In this document: in pieces, positions 24,708 through 34,186 of the stretch
Numbering within the stretch: the stretch's first letter is position 1
Layout: each line of letters starts with the position of its first letter
NCBI GenBank assembly: GCA_900769115.1
Contig: CAAGFJ010000044.1
Span: forward strand, 1-64,000
Length of the DNA: 64,000 bases
Direction: 5' to 3'
DNA from: Lachnospiraceae bacterium
Lineage (GTDB): Bacteria; Bacillota; Clostridia; Lachnospirales; Lachnospiraceae
Notes under the pieces: model-generated
Told to the model about the DNA's origin: nothing
Databases searched by the model: none
What the model saw: only the letters and a program-made list of their open reading frames with translations
Program-made: the position numbers and the translations under genes

Positions 24708-26393
24708 CTAAAGATCATTTTTCCATGTGTGCCAGTCAAATGGATCATATTTAGTAATATCAATACCATAATCTCCGTTCATTAACTGGCTAATAGTTTG
24801 ATATTCATTAAGCAAAAAATTATTTGATGTAAAATGTAATGCATCTTCCATACTGTTTTGAGGCTTGCTCCATCCGTCAGGATTAAATACAAATTGTTCG
24901 GATGAAGATGCCCATCCTTGGACTTCGCAATACAGGAACTTGTTCTGCTCCATGAAAATTAATGTAATCATGTGACCTAACGGATAATGAGTTTGCTTGC
25001 TTCGAGGAGAATAATATCGACTATAATCATTATATAAATCGTTGGTATCGTTATCCAAGTAAGAGCAATAAAGAGGAATATATGGGTAACCTAGCATAGT
25101 CATGGTTTCTGCGACTGTTGCTGCACCCCAACAGGTATATTCAGAATAGCTGTGACTTTTAATCCAGTACGCAATAGCTGTATATGTTTCATAATCTGTC
25201 ATATTTGATGAACATTGAGCAACATCGTTTAAGATACTTTTAAGTTTTGATTCGGTATGGTAGTCGTAAGCGGGACTAAGAAATGGATTGTAGTTATAGT
25301 ATTTTATATAGTCATAGCTTGCTGATGATGAAAATCCATTGGAAATTAATGTGACAACTTTTTCATCACCAAAATATAAGTCAACGGATTGTTTTTCGTT
25401 TAATAAGCAGCTTACGTTTACAAGAATATATCCGATATATCCCTGTTTATAAAGAGATTGTTGCATCTTGTCATTTTCTGGCATCTTATCATAGTAAGTC
25501 AAAGATATATCAGAGACTACCTGTGCATCCTTTCTATTTGGAATATATTGTGTGTTTGAAAAATTGTTAAAGCCACAGCTTCCGTTATATTGCGTATGAA
25601 TCACAAATTCATTGCTTAGTCGTTCTTTGATGAAGATTGGGAAATAACATTGAGCGAAACTCATTTTTTCTGTATTATCAAAGGTAGTAGCAGTATATTT
25701 AAAGAATGGAAACTCGTTGCAGTTATAAGCAATAGATACTCCATTTATGGTATTTGTGGTCATTTGGTAATTAGGAGAGGGGATTTGTACTGTTATTGTT
25801 GACCAATCAGAGTAATATGTTTTTTTACCTATTTTTTGATAGGAACGAACACGGCATGTGTAATTTACTTCCCACTCTTTAATATTAAATTGATAGAAAG
25901 GGTGTTGCGAATTTAAATCCTCTTTCTTGAGTTCTGTATCCAATGTTCCGTTGTTGCTCACCTCTATGTTGTATCCGGTTACATTTTTGTCGCTACTCCA
26001 ATAAAATGTCAGATAGTCTTCATAAATATTGTGAGACAAATTTTGGATTTTGGGAATGCTTATCTTATATTTTATATATTTTTTCCCATGTAGCTTCTTT
26101 CCCTTATATTTGCCGGTTAAAGTTACTTTAATCTTGTAGGAACCGGGAGCCACAGGATTTTTAGCATATGTGAGTTTATAATTCTTTTGCTTTAACTTTT
26201 TTCCCTGATATTTAACGGTAACTTTGGGTTTTACCTTTTTTCCGGTATAAGAGTATTCCTTTTTTGAAATAGATACTGCCCATTTAGGAGTTTTCCCTTT
26301 TGCGTAAGCATTGATATGGGTGCAATTTGGTAATAGTATATATATCAATAATATAATAAACAATATTTTTAGAGTGAACTTTCTACATTTCAT
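24708..26393 (-). CDS. Secreted protein with a transglutaminase-like (Cys-His) C-terminal domain
   Basis: A 561-residue protein. The N-terminus has a signal peptide (hydrophobic LKILFIILLIYILLPNC), then an Ig/Fn3-like lysine-rich beta region (about residues 35-210). The C-terminal part has AIAYWIKSH, YTCWGAATVAETM near residue 420 and THYPLGHMITL near 472, matching the Cys and His of transglutaminase-like cysteine proteases. It probably acts at the cell surface, cleaving or cross-linking wall proteins or exopolymer. RBS AGGAG precedes the ATG. The catalytic third residue (Asp in EVQGW?) is uncertain, and the family assignment is by motif only. Confidence 0.6.
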   Translation of the reverse strand: MKCRKFTLKILFIILLIYILLPNCTHINAYAKGKTPKWAVSISKKEYSYTGKKVKPKVTVKYQGKKLKQKNYKLTYAKNPVAPGSYKIKVTLTGKYKGKKLHGKKYIKYKISIPKIQNLSHNIYEDYLTFYWSSDKNVTGYNIEVSNNGTLDTELKKEDLNSQHPFYQFNIKEWEVNYTCRVRSYQKIGKKTYYSDWSTITVQIPSPNYQMTTNTINGVSIAYNCNEFPFFKYTATTFDNTEKMSFAQCYFPIFIKERLSNEFVIHTQYNGSCGFNNFSNTQYIPNRKDAQVVSDISLTYYDKMPENDKMQQSLYKQGYIGYILVNVSCLLNEKQSVDLYFGDEKVVTLISNGFSSSASYDYIKYYNYNPFLSPAYDYHTESKLKSILNDVAQCSSNMTDYETYTAIAYWIKSHSYSEYTCWGAATVAETMTMLGYPYIPLYCSYLDNDTNDLYNDYSRYYSPRSKQTHYPLGHMITLIFMEQNKFLYCEVQGWASSSEQFVFNPDGWSKPQNSMEDALHFTSNNFLLNEYQTISQLMNGDYGIDITKYDPFDWHTWKNDL

Positions 26394-26450
26394 AATTGAA
26401 TTCTCCTATTAGTTTACATAAATTTTGTTTTATATAAAGAACAGTATAAA

Positions 26451-26484
26451 TGCCACATCAAGAATGGAATTCATTGATGTGGCA
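26451..26484. terminator. Hairpin between two minus-strand genes
   Basis: TGCCACATCA (26451-26460) pairs with TGATGTGGCA (26475-26484). On the plus strand it is followed by six T, and on the minus strand by TTTAT. It may end the transcript of the gene at 26491. Confidence 0.6.
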
Positions 26485-26490
26485 ACTTTT

Positions 26491-26832
26491 TTATAATCGG
26501 AATTTTACCTGAATCGGTTCCTTCAGGTGTTGTCCTCCGCGAGACTTCACTCTTGTTGTTATATTCAGATAATAATCGGTATCTTTGGCATATGCCTCCA
26601 ATGGTTCTACCTCGATCTCCATATCAGCATCGTTATAGTTGAACTTCGTTGCCATCCGCATACCGGTTTCGCTCTCTACATATAAGTTGTCTGAAGTAAT
26701 TGTAGAAGGATCTAAGGCGGTTGTAAAACGACATTTCCATACGAACCTGCCTGTCTTAAAACTAAGGTTCTGCTTCACACGGCTCTCATATCCTTTTGGT
26801 ACATCTTCAATCTCTATATAATCACGTGCCAT
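26491..26832 (-). CDS. Small Ig-like (Big_5 type) protein without signal peptide
   Basis: A 113-residue protein with the pattern of a bacterial Ig-like domain: FTTALDPSTITSDNLYV followed by beta strands and YAKDTDYYLNITTRVKSRGG, which matches Big_5/SbsA-type Ig folds. No signal peptide is visible, so it seems cytosolic. The ATG at 26832 has AGGAGG 8 bp upstream, so the upstream GTG is rejected. Adjacent genes are unrelated. Role unknown. Confidence 0.55.
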   Translation of the reverse strand: MARDYIEIEDVPKGYESRVKQNLSFKTGRFVWKCRFTTALDPSTITSDNLYVESETGMRMATKFNYNDADMEIEVEPLEAYAKDTDYYLNITTRVKSRGGQHLKEPIQVKFRL

Positions 26833-26966
26833 CTTATACACCTCCTGTCGGATCTGCTTGTTTCAATATTCTGTGGCGCATACAGGTGATGCACCTTACA
26901 ATTGCATATTGTAACATACAAACCTTACAAAATCCATTAGGATTACAATTCCTGTCAGAAAAGGTA

Positions 26967-27539
26967 TTACATCTCGTAGCCAACCAGAAATGCTTTCTGA
27001 TTGATCTCAATTGTCTTAGGAGGAACGGTCTTGGCAATGACATCCAACCAGTCTTCCTTAGAGAAGTCCATATGCTGTGCAGCAACACCTAATACAATGT
27101 TGTTAAAGACTCTGGAATTGCCTAATTTCAAAGCCTCAGCGGCAGCATCGACAGAGTATACCTTATATGTCTTAGACAGATCTTCAATGATATTCTCCGG
27201 ATACTGTGCAGCACCGGTTACTACTGTGATCGGATCAATCCGCTGGTCGTTAATGACTAAGGCTCCGCCCGGTTTTAAGAAGTGTGCATAACGAAGAGCT
27301 TCTAACCGCTCAAATGCGATCAGCACGTCAGCCTGTCCGGCTTCTACAATCGGCTCAGCCACCTTTTCACCATAGCGGACAAATGTAACAACGGAACCTC
27401 CACGCTGTGCCATTCCATGAACCTCTGATAACTTTACATCATATCCGGCAGTTAAAATGATTCCACCAAGAATACGGCTTGTAAGCAGCGTACCCTGACC
27501 ACCAACGCCGACGATCATAATATTCTTTGTTTCAGCCAT
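26967..27539 (-). CDS. iorB: Indolepyruvate:ferredoxin oxidoreductase, beta subunit
   Basis: A 190-residue gamma-type 2-oxoacid oxidoreductase domain: IMIVGVGGQGTLLTSRILG at the N-terminus and SEVHGMAQRGGSVVTFVRYG are hallmarks of IorB. With IorA it oxidises indolepyruvate and other aryl pyruvates to aryl-acyl-CoA and reduces ferredoxin. Its first base coincides with the last base of iorA's stop codon region (overlap at 27539), so both are translated together. This gives the organism a route from aromatic amino acids to arylacetates. Confidence 0.94.
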   Translation of the reverse strand: MAETKNIMIVGVGGQGTLLTSRILGGIILTAGYDVKLSEVHGMAQRGGSVVTFVRYGEKVAEPIVEAGQADVLIAFERLEALRYAHFLKPGGALVINDQRIDPITVVTGAAQYPENIIEDLSKTYKVYSVDAAAEALKLGNSRVFNNIVLGVAAQHMDFSKEDWLDVIAKTVPPKTIEINQKAFLVGYEM

Positions 27540-29311
27540 TATTTAGCCACCTCCTCAATTGCATCAAACGGACAAAGATTCTTACATAATCCACAGCCGT
27601 TACACATCGTTGCATCAATGGAAATGGTTCCGTCCTCATTCTTTGTAAGTGCAGGACATCCTGGCTTTAAGCACATGCCACACTTCTTACATTTCTCAGG
27701 AACAGGAACGCATTTGTTCGGGAAGTGAACTTCCTTAAGCAATGCACAAGGAGACTTTGTAATAATAACAGATACGGCATCTCTGGCAACTTCTTCCTTG
27801 ATAACCTTCTCTAATTCTTTGATATCGAAAGCATTCACCTCTGTGACATGCTCAATTCCCATGGACTTACACAGATGGTAAATGTTGATTGCAGGAACAA
27901 CCTTACCCTGCAAGGTCTTACCGGTAGCAGCATGATCCTGATGACCGGTCATACCGGTGGTGGAGTTATCCAAGATGATAACCGTTCCGGTACCCTGATT
28001 GTATACCATGTTCATTAAAGAATTCACACCGGTATGCATAAATGTGGAATCACCGATAACGGCAACCCAGTTCTTAATATATTCTTTGCCTTTTGCCATC
28101 TCCATACCATGTAAAGAAGAGATAGATGCACCCATACAGATTGTGGTATCAACGACACTTAATGGAGCAACGGCACCTAATGTATAGCATCCGATATCTC
28201 CTGCTGCATGAATCTTTAACTTGTTAAGAACCGTATAGACACTTCTGTGCGGACATCCCGGACAGAGAAGCGGTGGTCTTGCAGGAACCTCGGCTGGTGT
28301 ATTGATTGAAAGATTCTCTTTCAATACAACCTTGCGGATCATGTTGGCACTATATTCGCCCTGTACGGTAAATGCTTCCTTACCGATGCAGTCAATGCCC
28401 CAGGCACGAACCTGTTCCTCGATCACTGGCTCTAATTCTTCAAAAATGTATAACGTATCTACTTTAGAAGCAAATTCTTCAATTAACTTCTTAGGAAGTG
28501 GATGAACCATACCCAGCTTCAATACGGAAGCGTCCGGACATGCTTCTTTTACATAGGTGTAAGGAATTCCACTTGTGATGAATCCAATCTTTGTATCATT
28601 CATCTCCACACGGTTCAGTGGTACATCCTTAGAAAATCCCTCTTTGGCAACGACCAATGTGTTAGCCGCTTCTGCCATGTCCTTCAGACGCTGTTCTACG
28701 AATACATGACGTTTGATCGCATTACCAGGCATCATAACATTCTTGGCAATGTTACGTTCGTACACTTTATCTTCCGGTACAACACGGTCTTCCAGAGCTA
28801 CAACGCCCTGTGAGTGCGCCAATCTGGTTGTAGTACGAAGAACCATTGGGGTATCAAACTGTTCACTTAAGTCAAATGCAAGCTTCATGAAATCCTTGGC
28901 TTCCTGTGAGTCAGATGGCTCTAATACAGGAACCTGGGCGGCACGGCAGATCTGACGGGTATCCTGCTCGTTCTGGGAGCTGTACATTCCCGGGTCATCT
29001 GCAACAACGGCAACCAGACCGCCATTTGCACCAATATAAGCTGCGGTATACATTGGGTCTGCAGCTACATTGAAACCTACATGTTTCATGGAAGCCATTG
29101 CACGTACACCACTGATGGATGCGCCGACAGCAACCTCCATTGCAACCTTCTCATTCGGTGCCCATTCACAATATACTTCCGGGTATTTTACTAAATTCTC
29201 ACTGATCTCGGTACTTGGTGTTCCCGGATAAGCAGATGATACCTTGACACCTGCTTCGTACGCACCACGGGCAATTGCCTCGTTACCGAGCATAACTTTC
29301 TTCTCTGACAT
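27539..29311 (-). CDS. iorA: Indolepyruvate:ferredoxin oxidoreductase, alpha subunit
   Basis: A 590-residue protein. The N-terminal pyrimidine-binding domain starts MLGNEAIARGAYEAGVKVSSAYPGTPSTEI; PPLLCPGCPHR, GDIGCYTLG and IGDSTFMHTGVNSL belong to the thiamine-pyrophosphate domain; the C-terminus carries two ferredoxin motifs, CKKCGMCLKPGC and CNGCGLCKNLCP, for two 4Fe-4S clusters. It is the catalytic subunit of the ferredoxin-linked aryl-pyruvate oxidoreductase. RBS GGAGG precedes the ATG. It is followed directly by iorB on the same strand. Confidence 0.95.
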   Translation of the reverse strand: MSEKKVMLGNEAIARGAYEAGVKVSSAYPGTPSTEISENLVKYPEVYCEWAPNEKVAMEVAVGASISGVRAMASMKHVGFNVAADPMYTAAYIGANGGLVAVVADDPGMYSSQNEQDTRQICRAAQVPVLEPSDSQEAKDFMKLAFDLSEQFDTPMVLRTTTRLAHSQGVVALEDRVVPEDKVYERNIAKNVMMPGNAIKRHVFVEQRLKDMAEAANTLVVAKEGFSKDVPLNRVEMNDTKIGFITSGIPYTYVKEACPDASVLKLGMVHPLPKKLIEEFASKVDTLYIFEELEPVIEEQVRAWGIDCIGKEAFTVQGEYSANMIRKVVLKENLSINTPAEVPARPPLLCPGCPHRSVYTVLNKLKIHAAGDIGCYTLGAVAPLSVVDTTICMGASISSLHGMEMAKGKEYIKNWVAVIGDSTFMHTGVNSLMNMVYNQGTGTVIILDNSTTGMTGHQDHAATGKTLQGKVVPAINIYHLCKSMGIEHVTEVNAFDIKELEKVIKEEVARDAVSVIITKSPCALLKEVHFPNKCVPVPEKCKKCGMCLKPGCPALTKNEDGTISIDATMCNGCGLCKNLCPFDAIEEVAK

Positions 29312-29385
29312 GAGAGTCCTCCTTTTGTAACATCAATTAGAGTCTATTATAGCGGAAATGAGAAGATTTGTCATTAACAGAATGC

Positions 29386-29438
29386 AAAAAAATGGATTCC
29401 AAATGAGCATTTTGCTTGATGTCTCAAATGGAATCCAT
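29386..29438 (-). terminator. Terminator of the GH25 lysozyme gene
   Basis: On the minus strand a stem of about 14 pairs (29392-29407 with 29423-29438, two internal mismatches) is followed by seven T (29386-29392 in plus coordinates as A). It lies upstream of the iorA promoter and ends the transcript from 31291. Confidence 0.85.
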
Positions 29439-29479
29439 ATCTGGTTCAGTTATGCATTCAATAAATGAAATCTTGCTGA

Positions 29480-31291
29480 TTATTTAATCTTCACATAGGC
29501 AGAAGAGATATAGCCGTTATAGGTCTTGCCATTTTTATTGAAACGAACCTTGTACCAGGTAATGCCGCCTCTTTTCTTGGAGGATAACACAGTAACTACT
29601 TTGCCTTTATTTAATCTTGTCAGGCGTTTGGAAAGAACAGAACGGGATTTGCGTACATTTACTCTGGAGGTTTTGATCTGTCCTTTCTTTCCGGTCTTTA
29701 CCTGATATCCGGGAACATAGCCTTTGACAGAACCATGCGAGACATAATACCATCTGGTACCGTTATCGTCATAGGTTCCGTAAATGATCTGTAACGGATC
29801 ATTTTTCTTCGGAGCTGCCACAACAGAGGCATCAATGGACTTGTCTGCATACAGATTCACACGATATTTTGGCAGAGCCATCTTTGTCGGATTCGGCTTT
29901 GTATAAGAAGATACAACCGGGGAGTAGTCACTGTAATTTGTGCCACCGCCGCTGTTTTTCATATACATTCGAATCTTATAATAGTAACATTCTGAAGAAG
30001 AAAGACCGCTGTTTTTGAAGCTTGTTGTATTCCTGCTTGAAATGGTCGCAACCTTCTTGTAAGAGCCATTTGCGGAGGATGCCCGGTAGATCTCATAGCC
30101 GGATGCGGAATTGTGTTTGTCCCAGCTTAATGTAATCGCGCTCTTAGAACGGGCTGCGATCGACAGAGAAGTCATTGCTTCCGGTACAATATTAAATGTA
30201 ATGTAACGGGTGCCGGTGATGCCATTTAACCCGGTGATTGTTGCTTTTGCGGTTCCGATATCCGTATTGTATTCGTAGGTCACACTATAATCGGTTCCGG
30301 CGGTGAGAACTTTATCTTTCATAGTAACGGTAAATGCCGGGGTGATCGGACTTCCGGTGTAGATCTGATCCGGAATCGGAGTAATCGTAGCACTGGCAAG
30401 GTTGTCACCGGCAACATTATAATAGAAATTCATGTCTACCTTGGTAGGAATACCGGATACCGTTCCCTGACTGGAATATTGCCAATAAGTAAAGGTTCCA
30501 TTATAGGAGGTATTGGTTGTGTAGTTTGCTAACCAGATGGGATAGCTGTTACTGATTGTTGCAGCATTCAGGTGATTATTCAGCATATCCGGGTTGGCAT
30601 ATACCATTGGAGTATATCCAGCGGCTGCAATCTTGTTACAGAAAGCAAGACATACATTAGTGGCAGCCTCTTTTGACAAGTTTGCATTCTTTAAACGTCC
30701 ACCATTGGAAGAACCGGATGCGAACTCATAATCTAAGATCAAAGGCATTGTAACATGATAGGTACCGATACGGTCTAGAATGAACTGCGCTTCCTCTTCG
30801 GCTTCGGCAGGGGTAATGGCCTGTGAGAATACATAGATGCCGACATTCACACCGGCAGCAATAGCGTTCTGCATATTTGCCGCATAGGTGGAGTCATTGT
30901 ACATGCCGCCGGATGCTCCCCAGCCCCGGCCGCCTACACGGATAAATGCAAAATCAATGCCGGAGGCTTTCACGGTTGTCCAGTCAATGCTTTTTTGGTA
31001 TTCGCTCACATCAACACCATTTATGATAGGAATTCCTGTAAACTGGTCCTGATGGGTATAATAGGCATTGGTATAAGGGCTATAGGTTTGAAATCCACCA
31101 TAGCGCCTGATCAAGGTTGAATCGGATGTATCCGGGTTGGCATCCTCATAGAATTCCTTTGGAATATCTATTCCGGATAAACGTCCGGCTCCGGGATCAT
31201 CCTTTGCGGCAGCCTGTACACAGAATGGAGTGCATGCGGCAAAGAATGTAAGTGATAATAATAATGTGTGAGCTAGAAAATTCTTTTTCAT
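29480..31291 (-). CDS. Secreted GH25 lysozyme with Fn3 and SH3 domains
   Basis: About 603 residues: signal peptide, linker, then a GH25 muramidase domain with NGVDVSEYQKSIDW near residue 95 and LILDYEFA (Asp and Glu acid residues) near 184, a Fn3-like module near 360-450 and two SH3_3-like modules at the C-terminus (residues 480-600), which bind the cell wall. It cleaves MurNAc-GlcNAc bonds in peptidoglycan. The ATG at 31291 is chosen over the preceding TTG; the ribosome-binding site is poor. Wall remodelling or killing of competitors are both possible. Confidence 0.88.
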   Translation of the reverse strand: MKKNFLAHTLLLSLTFFAACTPFCVQAAAKDDPGAGRLSGIDIPKEFYEDANPDTSDSTLIRRYGGFQTYSPYTNAYYTHQDQFTGIPIINGVDVSEYQKSIDWTTVKASGIDFAFIRVGGRGWGASGGMYNDSTYAANMQNAIAAGVNVGIYVFSQAITPAEAEEEAQFILDRIGTYHVTMPLILDYEFASGSSNGGRLKNANLSKEAATNVCLAFCNKIAAAGYTPMVYANPDMLNNHLNAATISNSYPIWLANYTTNTSYNGTFTYWQYSSQGTVSGIPTKVDMNFYYNVAGDNLASATITPIPDQIYTGSPITPAFTVTMKDKVLTAGTDYSVTYEYNTDIGTAKATITGLNGITGTRYITFNIVPEAMTSLSIAARSKSAITLSWDKHNSASGYEIYRASSANGSYKKVATISSRNTTSFKNSGLSSSECYYYKIRMYMKNSGGGTNYSDYSPVVSSYTKPNPTKMALPKYRVNLYADKSIDASVVAAPKKNDPLQIIYGTYDDNGTRWYYVSHGSVKGYVPGYQVKTGKKGQIKTSRVNVRKSRSVLSKRLTRLNKGKVVTVLSSKKRGGITWYKVRFNKNGKTYNGYISSAYVKIK

Positions 31292-31294
31292 CAA

Positions 31295-31581
31295 TATAAT
31301 CTTACTGTAAGATACAGCTTTCTCCTTTCGTTTCGTAATTTCCGGCAGTCATGAAATAACCGCTTTCCTGTAATCAATATTCACATACGTTTTATCATTA
31401 TAAAACAAGTTGACATAAAATTCTATACAATAATGTAACAGATTTGTAAATTCTATAAAGAAAGTATGAAATCGTAGTGAAAAGAATATAAAGTGAAAAA
31501 ATATTTACCTAAAAAAACCTAATAAAATCAAGGGGTTGCGGAGTTTTGTAAAATTTTTTTAAAAAAAGTTGAAAAAAGTAC
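31295..31581. other. AT-rich intergenic region between the lysozyme gene and the tRNA
   Basis: It carries the minus-strand promoter of the GH25 gene, of which only a likely TATAAT (31397-31402, minus strand) is clear, and A/T-rich runs up to 31575. No gene or repeat was seen. Confidence 0.5.
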
Positions 31582-31610
31582 TTGCAATTTGTTTCAGCAT
31601 CATATATAAT
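31582..31610 (+). promoter_or_regulatory. Promoter of tRNA-Lys
   Basis: TTGCAA (31582-31587), 17-bp spacer and TATAAT (31605-31610) stand 40 bp upstream of the tRNA. Confidence 0.85.
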
Positions 31611-31650
31611 CGTCATTGTTGCTGAGGTAAGCAGCAAGAACTTAATACAC

Positions 31651-31723
31651 GGGCCGCTAGCTCATTTGGTAGAGCACCTGACTCTTAATCAGGGTGTGCG
31701 GGGTTCGAGCCCCCGGCGGCCCA
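31651..31723 (+). tRNA. tRNA-Lys (anticodon CTT)
   Basis: The 73-nt sequence folds into a full cloverleaf. GGGCCGC at 5' pairs with GCGGCCC at 3', the anticodon loop CTCTTAA (682-688 of this kb, that is 31682-31688) has CTT at 31684-31686, and the T loop is TTCGAGC. CCA is not encoded. Its 3' end borders the defence island with JetA, as tRNA genes often do, but no duplicated 3' end was found downstream, so integration at this site is not shown. Confidence 0.96.
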
Positions 31724-31799
31724 CTCACAAAGGAATCGATTTGATGTCATAGAACATTGGGTTGGTTCTTTTTCATTATACGGCAAAGGAATTCATACC

Positions 31800-33326
31800 A
31801 TGGCAGAGAAGTACATTATGATTCACGATATTCTAAGTGAACATAAGGATCGAATGTTGAACTTAAAAAAGTATTATCCATTTTTCGTGTTATGCGATAC
31901 GACATTTTCCCAGTATAAGGAAGGTAAGTATTCGAATCTGGACATGGGTTATATTACCATGGCAACTTTGCGTTTCCTGATCAATGAGAACAATTTCCAT
32001 GAAAGTGAAATTACATATGAGCAGTACGAGGCATTCTTATTAGAGATTCTGCACCGTGAGTTTGGATTGGCAGAACCGGAAGAGGAAGAACGGGAGCTTT
32101 GCGGCTATATTTTTGATAAGATCAAGAATGATGGTAAGGCGTTCACCTTTCCGTACTTCGATCCGGAAGAGAAGAAGAAAAAGACAAGCCGGGTGAAGCT
32201 CATCGACAGCCGGATCGTGGATGGTGTCGTATTATATCATGTGACAACGGATGGGATTGAATTCTATCTGGATACGAAGGAGATCAAGGAGGAGAGTAAT
32301 ATTTCCGTGCAACAGCTCCTGCTTGAGAAGATGATCCGGTCCGAGAACTTTGCAGGCGGTATTGAGGTTGTTAAGAGAATCAATAATGAAGTAGGGAAGC
32401 TTTCCTTAAAGAAGAAGGAAGTGTTAGACCTGTTAGGATATGATGTGTTTGCCGGAGCGAAAGCCAGTGAGGAATATATGGCAACGGTGGCAAAGTGGTT
32501 TGAAGAAGAATCGAAACTGTTTGAGAAGAACCGTGCATTGATCGATAAGGCATACAGTAAAGCGAACTCGGAATCCGGTTCCGTTGTGTTAAAAGAGATA
32601 CATAAGTTAGATACGGAGCTTAAGAAGACGATCATCCGGCATGGAGAACTGATCCGGGAGACGATCGAACTGCAGAATATTGCGGATGAGATGATCGGAC
32701 GTGCGAAGCTTCGCAAACTTCGTCCGGTATTCCAGTTCCGGGATGCTTTACAGAAGGCAATGAAGCAGGATAGGGCAGACCGGCTGGGGATGTTGATGGC
32801 ACCACTTTTCATGCCAAAGCTTACGAAGTCATTTGCTGTGGAATCGGTCGACCGCATGTTAGAGAGCAAAGCAGACAATTCTGATTATGGAGAGAAGATC
32901 GAGAAGAAACAGGTTGATGCAGATTATGTATATGAGGATGAGGTAGAGGAAGAACGAATTGGCGAGAACTTCGGACGACTGTTTGAAGAATTGTTAGAGC
33001 AGCTTTGGAAACATGGTAAGACGACGCTGCCGGAACTGATGGCAATTTATGAGATCAAGTTTGGAAAAGAGATCTATCGCAATGGAGATGTCTATTCGTT
33101 TCTGGTGCATTTAGCCCAGAAGAACCGTTATGAGTTCAAGCATATGCAGGATAAGCAGGACACCTTCTTAGAGGGCATTGTGATGAACCGGCTGAGTGTG
33201 GAGAAGAAGGACAAGTATGGGAATATGGTATTTGAGATCTTCTTTGATGTTGGCAATATTCTGAACTTCGGCGACACGAAGGATGAGTCATTCAGTATTA
33301 CGGACATGCGGTTCGAGACGGTGTAG
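31800..33326 (+). CDS. jetA: JetA-like protein of a Wadjet (condensin) system, kleisin-type
   Basis: A 508-residue, mostly helical, acidic protein that resembles JetA of type III Wadjet systems (DUF5716 family, from memory): a winged-helix-like start (MIHDILSEHKDRMLNLKKYYPFFVL), a central region and a charged helical tail. In Wadjet, JetA acts like the kleisin MukF, linking the SMC heads of JetC to JetB. It begins 77 bp after the tRNA-Lys. The gap to jetB holds a MNT/HEPN pair. Identification rests on position with JetB and JetC and on helical content, so it is moderate. Confidence 0.72.
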   Translation: MAEKYIMIHDILSEHKDRMLNLKKYYPFFVLCDTTFSQYKEGKYSNLDMGYITMATLRFLINENNFHESEITYEQYEAFLLEILHREFGLAEPEEEERELCGYIFDKIKNDGKAFTFPYFDPEEKKKKTSRVKLIDSRIVDGVVLYHVTTDGIEFYLDTKEIKEESNISVQQLLLEKMIRSENFAGGIEVVKRINNEVGKLSLKKKEVLDLLGYDVFAGAKASEEYMATVAKWFEEESKLFEKNRALIDKAYSKANSESGSVVLKEIHKLDTELKKTIIRHGELIRETIELQNIADEMIGRAKLRKLRPVFQFRDALQKAMKQDRADRLGMLMAPLFMPKLTKSFAVESVDRMLESKADNSDYGEKIEKKQVDADYVYEDEVEEERIGENFGRLFEELLEQLWKHGKTTLPELMAIYEIKFGKEIYRNGDVYSFLVHLAQKNRYEFKHMQDKQDTFLEGIVMNRLSVEKKDKYGNMVFEIFFDVGNILNFGDTKDESFSITDMRFETV

Positions 33327-33362
33327 GATCATTTGACTAGGGGATTGGTTATAATATAGTAG

Positions 33363-33392
33363 TTGCCTAATCAGCTGGTTCGGTCGTATAAT
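33363..33392 (+). promoter_or_regulatory. Promoter of the MNT/HEPN pair
   Basis: TTGCCT (33363-33368), 18 bp, TATAAT (33387-33392) lies after jetA and before the nucleotidyltransferase gene, showing that the pair has its own promoter inside the jet locus. Confidence 0.75.
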
Positions 33393-33439
33393 GAAAAGAA
33401 AAGATTGGCTATGTAATGAGTAAGATGGAGGTGATTGTT

Positions 33440-33781
33440 ATGTGTACACAAGCGCAGTTAAATGTTGTTTCTCAATTGATGGTTGCATGCTATCGCAAAG
33501 TGTATGGCATAGATCGAATTAAATCCATTATTCTTTATGGATCCTATGCAAGAGGAGACTATGATTCAGAGTCGGATATCGATATTACAGCAGTAGTTTC
33601 GGGAAATAGAGAAGAATTGCAGGAGAAGCTGAAGTTAGTGTGGGATGAGTCAGCAGAGATTGGGTTAGAGAATGATGTAGTTGTTTCTCCGACAGTAATT
33701 CCGGAAGACGAATACGAACAATATCGGAATGTATTACCATATTATAGAAATATCAGTATGGAGGGCAGAAAGATTGGATGA
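33440..33781 (+). CDS. MNT-type nucleotidyltransferase antitoxin
   Basis: A 113-residue protein with the nucleotidyltransferase signature GSYARGDYDSESDIDI (GS...D-x-D). In MNT/HEPN pairs this protein adds AMP to the HEPN toxin and blocks it. The ATG at 33440 has a near-consensus GGAGGTGAT upstream and is preferred over an ATG at 33416. Its stop overlaps the start of the HEPN frame. Lies between jetA and jetB. The locus is more AT-rich than the jet genes around it. Confidence 0.9.
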   Translation: MCTQAQLNVVSQLMVACYRKVYGIDRIKSIILYGSYARGDYDSESDIDITAVVSGNREELQEKLKLVWDESAEIGLENDVVVSPTVIPEDEYEQYRNVLPYYRNISMEGRKIG

Positions 33782-34166
33782 TTTGATTCAATACCGTTTA
33801 GCGATGGCGGAGGAGAAGTTAATATCGGCAAAGATACTTATGGACGCTGGACAGAATAAAGATTCTGTGGGGCGTTCTTATTATGCTATTTTTTCTGCCG
33901 TAAGAGCGGTATTAGCCCGTGATGAAGTGGATTTTTCGAAACACGCGGGAGTGATTGCATATTTTCAAAAGAATTACATCAAAACAGGAATTTTTGATAA
34001 AAAGTATTCGAAGTATTTACAAGGCGCATTTCAGATCCGTAACAACTGTGATTATAATGATTTCTATATTGTGTCTAAGAATGATACACAGGAACAATAT
34101 GATCATGCAGTAGAGATGTTAGAAGTGATTAAGAGGTATTTACAATCGGATACAGAAGAAAGATAA
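33774..34166 (+). CDS. HEPN-domain toxin
   Basis: A 130-residue helical protein beginning LDDLIQYRLAMAEEKLISAK, with SYYAIFSAVRAVL in the core and QIRNNCDYNDFY near the end, which is the pattern of HEPN RNases that pair with a nucleotidyltransferase. A TTG start at 33774 is proposed because GGAGGG (33760-33765) is 8 bp upstream; an internal ATG at 33804 would cut off the first helix. HEPN toxins cleave RNA and arrest growth when the antitoxin is lost. It is separated from jetB by 20 bp, so jetB may depend on its promoter. Confidence 0.82.
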   Translation: MDDLIQYRLAMAEEKLISAKILMDAGQNKDSVGRSYYAIFSAVRAVLARDEVDFSKHAGVIAYFQKNYIKTGIFDKKYSKYLQGAFQIRNNCDYNDFYIVSKNDTQEQYDHAVEMLEVIKRYLQSDTEER

Positions 34167-34186
34167 ATATAAGGATATAAGATACT

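Noticed and set aside
32264..32878. 204-codon minus-strand frame inside jetA
   Set aside because: Serine/isoleucine-rich antisense frame over a well-supported plus-strand gene, with no start site.
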